A stretch of 17,103 nt of DNA, taken from Candidatus Babeliales bacterium (GTDB lineage: Bacteria > Babelota > Babeliae > Babelales > CAIQNR01). Numbering within the stretch: position 1 is the stretch's first letter; each line of letters opens with the position of its first letter. The stretch is from contig JAIPGS010000007.1 of assembly GCA_021735725.1 (NCBI GenBank), forward strand, positions 1 through 17,103, given 5' to 3'. The position numbers were made by a program, and so were the translations under genes. The notes under the pieces were generated by a model. That model was not told where the DNA came from and made no database searches. It saw only the letters and a program-made list of their open reading frames with translations. Shown in pieces: positions 12,691 through 17,103 of the stretch.

Positions 12691-13602
12691 ATGACAGATC
12701 AAGATTATTTTATTAAATTTCAAAGTTACTTACTCACAGAACGCCGTGTGGCAAAAAATACTTTTGAAGCTTACAAAAGCGATTTAGATCAACTTTCTTT
12801 ATTTTTAAAACAAAAAAAAATAACACTTAAAAAATTAATAACAACAGACTTAAAAGATTTTTTAAAAATACTTAAAAAAGAGCATTTAACTGCTCGGAGT
12901 ATGGCTCGTAAAATATCTTGTTATAAAACATTTTTTTTATATCTTCATGAATATCATAATTTTGAAAATTCAGCCCAAGATTTAATTACTCCAAAACTTG
13001 AAAGAAAACTTCCTCTTTATATTTCTGAAAAAGAAATTGAAATCCTTTTTAAAAAGGCTGATGAAGATAAAACAGATAATGGAATCAGAAATAAAGTTAT
13101 GCTCTATCTTTTATATGTTACAGGTATGAGAATAAGTGAACTGACTAATTTAACATTATCCCATTTAAATCTTTCAGAAGGTTTTGTACGTATCCCTGGA
13201 AAAGGGGGCAAAGAACGAATGGTTCCCGTTCCTCATCATATGACAGAAATTTTGCATGACTATTTAAACAGTGTTTATCCCAAACTCTTGATTCGGGAAA
13301 ATAAAAAAATGATAAGCGACTATTTATTTCCTACCTATTATTCAAAAGCATTAAAATCTATGAGCCGACAATCATTTTGGATTTATTTAAAAGAAGTTGC
13401 CCAGCAAGCAGGAATTACCAAAGATCTTTCTCCTCATAAATTACGCCACTCTCTGGCCACACATTTACTCAAAAATGGGGCAAATTTGCGATCTCTGCAA
13501 ATGTTATTGGGGCATGAACAACTTAATACGGTTCAAATTTATACCCACGTAGAAACAAGCCATTTACGAAAAATTTATGATGATAAACATCCGCGTTCTT
13601 AA
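12691..13602 (+). CDS. xerC: Tyrosine recombinase XerC/XerD
   Basis: The 303-residue protein has the Xer layout. An N-terminal SAM-like core-binding domain (LTERRVAKNTFEAYKSDLDQLSLFLKQ) is followed by the catalytic domain with all expected residues: R147 (TGMRISE), K171 (PGKGGKER), H249 and R252 (SPHKLRHSLATHLL), H275 (LLGHEQLNT) and nucleophile Y284 (IYTHV). Full length and intact residues fit the housekeeping recombinase that resolves chromosome dimers at dif rather than an integrase of a mobile element; no attachment-site repeats are seen. The ending IYDDKHPRS is XerC-like, but telling XerC from XerD needs a tree. AAAGGA precedes the ATG. The 3' end overlaps the following orphan by 26 bases. 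Confidence 0.92.
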   Translation: MTDQDYFIKFQSYLLTERRVAKNTFEAYKSDLDQLSLFLKQKKITLKKLITTDLKDFLKILKKEHLTARSMARKISCYKTFFLYLHEYHNFENSAQDLITPKLERKLPLYISEKEIEILFKKADEDKTDNGIRNKVMLYLLYVTGMRISELTNLTLSHLNLSEGFVRIPGKGGKERMVPVPHHMTEILHDYLNSVYPKLLIRENKKMISDYLFPTYYSKALKSMSRQSFWIYLKEVAQQAGITKDLSPHKLRHSLATHLLKNGANLRSLQMLLGHEQLNTVQIYTHVETSHLRKIYDDKHPRS

Positions 13603-14209
13603 TAGTTTCTTTATAGTATTTTCGTTGTATTCGTATGATATTGAATTACGCATTCCTGATGTATCGGATGAACATTTAAACTATATTCAACAATTAAATA
13701 TCTCCTATCCTGGAAAAACAATGAAAATAGAAGTTATTCCAGAAACAACTTTTTTTGAAAAAATAAAAAATTCTCTTACGGGCAATAAAAATACTGAATT
13801 AAAAGGGCAGGGCGATTTGTTTTCAACAAAAAAAGTTGCTCTCTATTTTATTAAATCATGTTTTGGGGTAACAGCTGTTTCCTACTTTTCTATTGCCTAC
13901 GTTGTCTATCGTGCTTATAAAATTGCTCAAAAAATAAGCCTTTGGTTTAAAGAGGATAATACTCAAGAAGAAACCAATACAATGAATGATATTGAACGAA
14001 TGCTTTTTAAGAAGAAATCATACTCCCTCTCCCCATCTGATGAAAAATGGATAAAACTTTATATGAAAATGGATTCTTTTTTAAGGGAAAAAAGATTACG
14101 TTCTTTTTTCTTTTTCAAACAGGAATCTGATTTTTTAATTAAAAGTTACTATAAAACTCTTTCAAAACCTAGAAACCCAAATCGTTTCCCTGGGTTTGTT
14201 CCTAAATGA
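13577..14209 (+). CDS. Orphan membrane or exported protein
   Basis: No known family is recognised. The gene starts within xerC (two ATGs in a row at 13577 and 13580), which suggests translational coupling; its own ribosome-binding site is poor. The 210-residue product begins with a signal-like segment (VLNSFFIVFSLYS, followed by YDIELRIPD). A second hydrophobic stretch lies near 87-115 (KVALYFIKSCFGVTAVSYFSIAYVVYRAY), long enough for one membrane helix. A charged C-terminal half follows (EDNTQEETNTMNDIERMLFKKK, FLREKRLRSFFFFKQE). The middle helix suggests a membrane anchor. The last 20 codons overlap the antisense delta-60 remnant, so the true C-terminus may have been altered by local rearrangement. 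Function is unknown. Confidence 0.65.
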   Translation: MMINIRVLNSFFIVFSLYSYDIELRIPDVSDEHLNYIQQLNISYPGKTMKIEVIPETTFFEKIKNSLTGNKNTELKGQGDLFSTKKVALYFIKSCFGVTAVSYFSIAYVVYRAYKIAQKISLWFKEDNTQEETNTMNDIERMLFKKKSYSLSPSDEKWIKLYMKMDSFLREKRLRSFFFFKQESDFLIKSYYKTLSKPRNPNRFPGFVPK

Positions 14210-14370
14210 ACATTTAAATCATAATTAGCTAAACTGTCTAATCTTCCATTAGGGTTATACCGCACCAAAAAAGCTTTATCATAGCTATTACTCTGCCCAG
14301 CACAGACAATTTTATTGTGAGAATCTATAACAACTGAATTAAACTGATCATCATGATAACTCAACAACAT
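14149..14370 (-). pseudogene. Remnant of a delta-60 repeat (beta-propeller-like) protein
   Basis: The 73-codon frame on the - strand encodes one clear delta-60 repeat unit: FNSVVIDSHNKIVCAG, then FLVRYNPNGRLDS. The family pattern is x-V-x-x-DGKIVxAG followed by FxLxRYNxDGSLD. Proteins with this repeat have many copies and are usually exported; here there is one, with no ribosome-binding site and a stop (TAA) three codons before the ATG. The other upstream frames hold no further repeat that I can recognise. It therefore looks like a decayed fragment. Its 3' end overlaps the tail of the + strand orphan at 14149-14209. Confidence 0.6.
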
Positions 14371-14421
14371 AGAATGTTAAAATTATCACCCAATGATTAA
14401 TCAATAAAACATAATTTTACT

Positions 14422-14450
14422 TTGCTAAAAATAAGAACCTACGGTATAAT
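14422..14450 (+). promoter_or_regulatory. Promoter of dnaN-recF
   Basis: TTGCTA at 14422-14427 (4 of 6) and a perfect TATAAT at 14445-14450 have a 17-base spacer. The leader would be about 46 bases, with AAAAGG before the T-rich stretch preceding the ATG at 14503. No DnaA boxes were recognised in the region. Confidence 0.65.
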
Positions 14451-14502
14451 TTTTAGAGGTGTAATATATACAAATACCACATGATATAAAAGGTTTTTTA
14501 CC

Positions 14503-15630
14503 ATGACAGAAAAATTTGTTGTTGAGCAGAAGCCGTTGCTGTCGATTTTATCATCAATGCAACCGATCTGTTCAAAACGTACAACGCTTGATGCTACAAC
14601 ATCAATCTTGTTCAATGTCGGTCCCAAAGAATTAATTTTAAAAAGTACTGATTTAGAAATCAGTTTACAATCAAGTTATGGGCTAAACGAATGTACATTA
14701 ACTGAAAATAAAACCTTTTTAGTAAGTGGTAAGCGCCTCTTTGATATCGTGAAAGAACTTGATGAAACAATAACATTTACTATTAAAAAAACACAACTTA
14801 CTTTAACTTCAGGAACAGTAAATCTTGCACTCAACATTAAAGATTCTGAAGAATTTCCACCATTTCCTGAACGTATTGAAAATCTTATGCAACTTGAATC
14901 TGATTTCCTTCTTGGACTTCTTGATAAAGTTGCATTTTTAATTCCACAAAACAATGCAAATCCCGCTTTGAATGGATTATATTTAGAAATTACTAAAGAA
15001 CATTTTACAATGACTACAACTGACGGTCATTGTTTAGCTCAAATTAAAACTAATCAGTATGTACTTAAAGAACCAAAACATTGGTTACTTCCTCGTCGTG
15101 CTATTTTAGAACTTAAAAAAATTCTTGAAAGTGCTAAAGAAAAAAATGTATTTTTGGGAACATGTGGGAATCAATTAGTTTTTTCAGGAGAATCATTCAA
15201 CTTTTTTACAAAATTACTCGTCAATCCTTTTCCAGAATACAAAGCTATTCTTGATAAAAAAGGTTTTGTGCCTGCAATTATTGATAAAAATAGTTTAGTA
15301 AAAACATTGCGCCGTTCTTCATGCTTATTGTCGGGACAATTTATTGCAACATCTTTTGCGTTTAATCCAGACAATGTTGCTGTTTCAATGCATAATAAAG
15401 AAGTAGGAACGCTTGATGAAAGTATCCAACTAACTGAATTTATTGGGGCAGAACTGGCAATGAAATTTTATGCTCCTTATTTGCTCAGTGGTTTAAATGC
15501 ATTTCCTGAAGAAAAAATTAAATTCTATCTTCAAAATGCTTCAAAACCAATTATTTTTGAAACTGAAGAAGCTGATAAATATAATTTAACATATCTGGTT
15601 ATGCCAGTATCTCCAACAGCGACACAGTGA
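14503..15630 (+). CDS. dnaN: DNA polymerase III beta subunit (sliding clamp)
   Basis: The beta clamp is a ring-shaped homodimer that tethers polymerase III and other partners to DNA. The 375-residue protein has the three-domain order of the family. Domain 1 contains LLSILSSMQPICSKRTTLDATTSILFN and LKSTDLEISLQSSY. Domain 2 has LLDKVAFLIPQNNANPALNGLYLEI and TMTTTDGHCLAQI. Domain 3 has RRSSCLLSGQFIATSFAFNPDNV and the ending YLVMPVSPTATQ. In domain 2 the TDGHCLA segment matches the usual TDGHRLA apart from a Cys. Length is normal. It overlaps recF by four bases (GTGA), and a promoter is visible upstream. dnaA, the usual upstream neighbour, is not here; xerC and orphans take its place, so dnaN-recF has been separated from dnaA in this genome. 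Confidence 0.96.
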   Translation: MTEKFVVEQKPLLSILSSMQPICSKRTTLDATTSILFNVGPKELILKSTDLEISLQSSYGLNECTLTENKTFLVSGKRLFDIVKELDETITFTIKKTQLTLTSGTVNLALNIKDSEEFPPFPERIENLMQLESDFLLGLLDKVAFLIPQNNANPALNGLYLEITKEHFTMTTTDGHCLAQIKTNQYVLKEPKHWLLPRRAILELKKILESAKEKNVFLGTCGNQLVFSGESFNFFTKLLVNPFPEYKAILDKKGFVPAIIDKNSLVKTLRRSSCLLSGQFIATSFAFNPDNVAVSMHNKEVGTLDESIQLTEFIGAELAMKFYAPYLLSGLNAFPEEKIKFYLQNASKPIIFETEEADKYNLTYLVMPVSPTATQ

Positions 15631-16700
15631 TAAAAACCGCATTACAAAAACTACATCTTAAGAATTTTCGTTGTTTTACTTCTGAAACAATAGATTTTGA
15701 TGGGCCATTAGTTCTTATTGAAGGAATTAATGGCTCAGGTAAAACATCATTACTTGAAGCATTACATTATACGTGTTATTTGCGTTCATTCAGAACTCAT
15801 TTACCACGTGATCTTATAAAATTTGGAACAGAAGGTTTTTTTATTCAGGCAACATTTGCAAATCATACCATTCATGTTGGATGCACTGGAACAAAAAAAC
15901 ATATTAAAATTAATCAAAAACCCATTAGTTCTTATAAAGAATTACGGGAACATTTTAAAATTATTACTGTAACAGAAGATGATGTTGAAATTGTTAAAGA
16001 GTCTCCGGAAAAACGAAGAACCTTTATTGACCATGCATTGCTTCTTGAAAAACCAGAATTAATCACGCTTTTTAAAAACTATAAAATACATCTTAAAAAT
16101 AGAAATGCTTTGTTGCAGCGTCATTCTATTAATACAGAAGAACTTATTATTTGGACTAAAAAAATTTGGGAACTCAGCCAGTTAATTCAAAAGGAACGAA
16201 CCAACTATCTGACATCACTTGAAACATCTGCTCATCAATTCATTTTAGAAAATTGGGATAATCCTTGCAGTATCAATTTTACCTATCAACCAAAAAAGAT
16301 CGACGCTCATCAATCCTGGAACGATTTTGAGATTATTTGGAAAGCTCAGATTATGTTACGAGAAAAACAATTCAAAAGAACCCTTTTTGGAGCTCATCTT
16401 GATGATTTTTTATTATTCTTTAATAATAAGCCTGCAAAACTTTATTCATCAAGAGGGCAACAAAAACTGATTATTTTTATGCTTAAAATGGCTCAAGTTA
16501 AACAACTCATATCAGAGCAGGGGAGTGCGGTTACATTTTTACTTGATGATTTTATGACAGACTTTGATACTGAAGTAGCACAAAAAGTTATAAAAACCTG
16601 TTTAAGCTTAAATATTCAACTTATTTTTACATCTCCAATAAATAATTCACTCGAAAAGAAACTTTTATCAAATTATAAATTACATGTTGTAAATATTTGA
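15627..16700 (+). CDS. recF: DNA replication and repair protein RecF
   Basis: RecF is an SMC-like ATPase that works with RecO and RecR to load RecA at ssDNA gaps. It starts at GTG 15627, overlapping the dnaN stop by four bases. The 357-residue protein has the N-terminal LHLKNFRCF motif, Walker A GINGSGKT (33-40) followed by SLLEALHYTCYLRSFR, and VKESPEKRRTFID in the middle. The ABC-type signature is in SSRGQQKLIIFMLKMAQ (274-290), and Walker B is FLLDDFMTDFD (304-314). Walker B has the usual LLDD, but the following FMTDFD differs slightly from the common VFSELD. Length is typical. With recA at the other end of the window, both parts of the RecFOR/RecA pathway are present. Confidence 0.93.
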   Translation: MIKTALQKLHLKNFRCFTSETIDFDGPLVLIEGINGSGKTSLLEALHYTCYLRSFRTHLPRDLIKFGTEGFFIQATFANHTIHVGCTGTKKHIKINQKPISSYKELREHFKIITVTEDDVEIVKESPEKRRTFIDHALLLEKPELITLFKNYKIHLKNRNALLQRHSINTEELIIWTKKIWELSQLIQKERTNYLTSLETSAHQFILENWDNPCSINFTYQPKKIDAHQSWNDFEIIWKAQIMLREKQFKRTLFGAHLDDFLLFFNNKPAKLYSSRGQQKLIIFMLKMAQVKQLISEQGSAVTFLLDDFMTDFDTEVAQKVIKTCLSLNIQLIFTSPINNSLEKKLLSNYKLHVVNI

Positions 16701-16723
16701 CGTTTAGAGCTTAAAACTAAACG
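16701..16723 (+). terminator. Hairpin directly after recF, possible weak terminator
   Basis: CGTTTAG (16701-16707) and CTAAACG (16717-16723) form a perfect 7-bp stem with a 9-base loop immediately after the recF stop. The sequence after it is AT-rich but has no T run, so it may protect the 3' end or pause transcription rather than terminate it strongly. Confidence 0.35.
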
Positions 16724-16743
16724 AATATTATATTCTCTATTGT

Positions 16744-16772
16744 TTGACAAGATAATTATAATCAACTACTAT
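16744..16772 (+). promoter_or_regulatory. Promoter-like site upstream of the candidate RNA
   Basis: A perfect TTGACA at 16744-16749 and TACTAT at 16767-16772 (4 of 6) have a 17-base spacer. A perfect TATAAT also occurs at 16757-16762 but lacks a -35. The -10 lies within the 14-bp palindrome ACTACTATAGTAGT (16765-16778). Confidence 0.5.
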
Positions 16773-16976
16773 AGTAGTAATTAAACAGGGAAAAAGCAGC
16801 TAGAAACTGCACTAAAAATAAAATTCATAATTTGACTTTTTTCCAGTTTGCGGCATTCTAGCCGTTACCGGTACCGAAGAATGGCAACATTTTAGGCGCC
16901 ACTTAACATAGGCTTCATTACTACTCTCCTTTTTTCCATCGCATTAACTTCGGTTGGTGCGATGGTTTATTTTATT
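16769..16976 (+). ncRNA. Candidate structured non-coding RNA (class not recognised)
   Basis: This stretch lies in the roughly 340-base gap after recF and holds no convincing ORF. It contains a promoter-like site, an intrinsic terminator and several stems. A possible closing helix pairs AGTAGTAAT (16773-16781) with ATTACTACT (16917-16925). A small hairpin pairs GCAG/CTGC (16796-16810). A 10-bp stem pairs TTGC plus CATTCT (16848-16859, two bulged G) with AGAATG plus GCAA (16878-16887) around an 18-base loop containing the palindrome CGGTACCG. It ends in a UUCG-capped terminator. The stretch is more GC-rich than the flanking intergenic DNA. About 200 bases would suit a 6S-like RNA, a regulatory sRNA, or a riboswitch/attenuator leader of the gene at 17044; none of the known consensus motifs was recognised. 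The 5' end is uncertain: a start set by TACTAT would remove part of the closing helix. Confidence 0.55.
16936..16976 (+). terminator. UUCG-capped intrinsic terminator of the candidate RNA
   Basis: CCATCGCA (16936-16943) pairs with TGCGATGG (16958-16965). Inside it, two U-G wobble pairs and AAC/GTT close a UUCG tetraloop (16949-16952), giving a continuous 13-bp stem followed by TTTATTTTATT. On the - strand the two wobble pairs become A-C mismatches and the loop becomes CGAA, so the structure favours a + strand transcript. Confidence 0.85.
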
Positions 16977-17043
16977 GCTAAATTATAAAAAATTAAGCTA
17001 TTCTTGACTCCATACATTTAAGCTATTTAAATAAGGGATTTCC

Positions 17044-17103
17044 ATGAATAATTATTTTTTCATGTCTTTACTATTTTGCATAACGACAGCGTTTGCTCTT
17101 AAC
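17044..17103 (+). CDS. Start of an exported protein (truncated by window end)
   Basis: Only the first 20 codons are visible. They form a signal peptide: a polar start, a hydrophobic core (FFMSLLFCITTA) and a good cleavage site after AFA, before LN. AAGGGA at 17033-17038 lies about 6 bases before the ATG. A TTGACT with TTAAAT 17 bases further (17004-17032) resembles a promoter, but transcription from it would begin at or after the ribosome-binding site, so it is doubtful. The upstream terminated RNA could instead be this gene's regulatory leader. The mature protein lies outside the window, so no function can be given. Confidence 0.6.
   Translation, partial: MNNYFFMSLLFCITTAFALN

Noticed and set aside
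12691..13602. Integrase of a mobile element
   Set aside because: Length and motifs fit a housekeeping Xer protein; there are no flanking direct repeats, tRNA target or other mobile-element genes.
16789..16810. SRP RNA-like GGGAAAAAGCAGC segment
   Set aside because: It resembles part of the SRP helix 8 sequence, but the matching 5' strand (AGGUC type) and GGAA tetraloop are absent.
16881..16935. - strand 8-codon ORF (MKPMLSGA) with an AAGGAG site
   Set aside because: The spacing is ideal, but the terminator stem and UUCG loop indicate that the + strand is transcribed; the short ORF is probably chance.
16701..17043. Replication origin beside recF
   Set aside because: No DnaA boxes were recognised, and the stretch is better explained as a folded RNA with a terminator.

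Overview
This is an AT-rich bacterial window. The gene content is a conserved housekeeping set interleaved with transporters and small exported proteins. The low GC, the triplet of EamA-family transporters, the short ProRS with a C-terminal zinc-type domain, the delta-60-repeat remnant and the signal-peptide-bearing orphans suggest a host-dependent bacterium with a reduced genome. Candidatus Dependentiae (TM6) is my best guess. That is inference from gene content only; no rRNA is present and no search was run.

Region 1 (1-5830, all + strand): the 3' part of a possible SurA/PpiD-like foldase, recA, then infC-rpmI-rplT (IF3, bL35, bL20), a small coiled-coil protein next to ZapA, RNase Y (rny) and the YmdB/TIGR00282 phosphodiesterase. 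infC appears to start at an AUU codon at 1541, upstream of the first ATG/GTG-type start, as in the autoregulated E. coli gene. A strong terminator at 5842-5873 closes the block.

Region 2 (5874-8740, + strand): a promoter with a perfect 16-bp palindrome over its -10, followed by three tandem EamA/DMT-type 10-TM transporters that are probably co-transcribed. Region 3 (8741-11048): two tandem MazG-like (RS21-C6/dCTPP1-type) NTP pyrophosphohydrolase genes on the - strand, one of which carries a signal peptide. They diverge from proS.

Region 4 (11049-14500): a consensus promoter drives an exported, highly charged orphan that contains two PP1-docking-like (RVxF) motifs. After it come a 14-codon mini-ORF and a strong terminator, a small exported Cys-containing protein, a XerC/D recombinase overlapping a membrane/exported orphan, and an antisense remnant of a delta-60 repeat protein.

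Region 5 (14422-17103): dnaN-recF with a 4-base overlap. Then comes a gene-free stretch of about 340 bases that looks like a structured non-coding RNA gene on the + strand. It has a promoter-like site, an internal bulged stem, a possible closing stem, and a terminator with a UUCG tetraloop whose stem pairs completely only in the + strand transcript. The window ends in the first 20 codons of another exported protein.

The best candidates for something new are the 16757-16976 RNA, the exported MazG-like enzyme and the RVxF-bearing exported protein.
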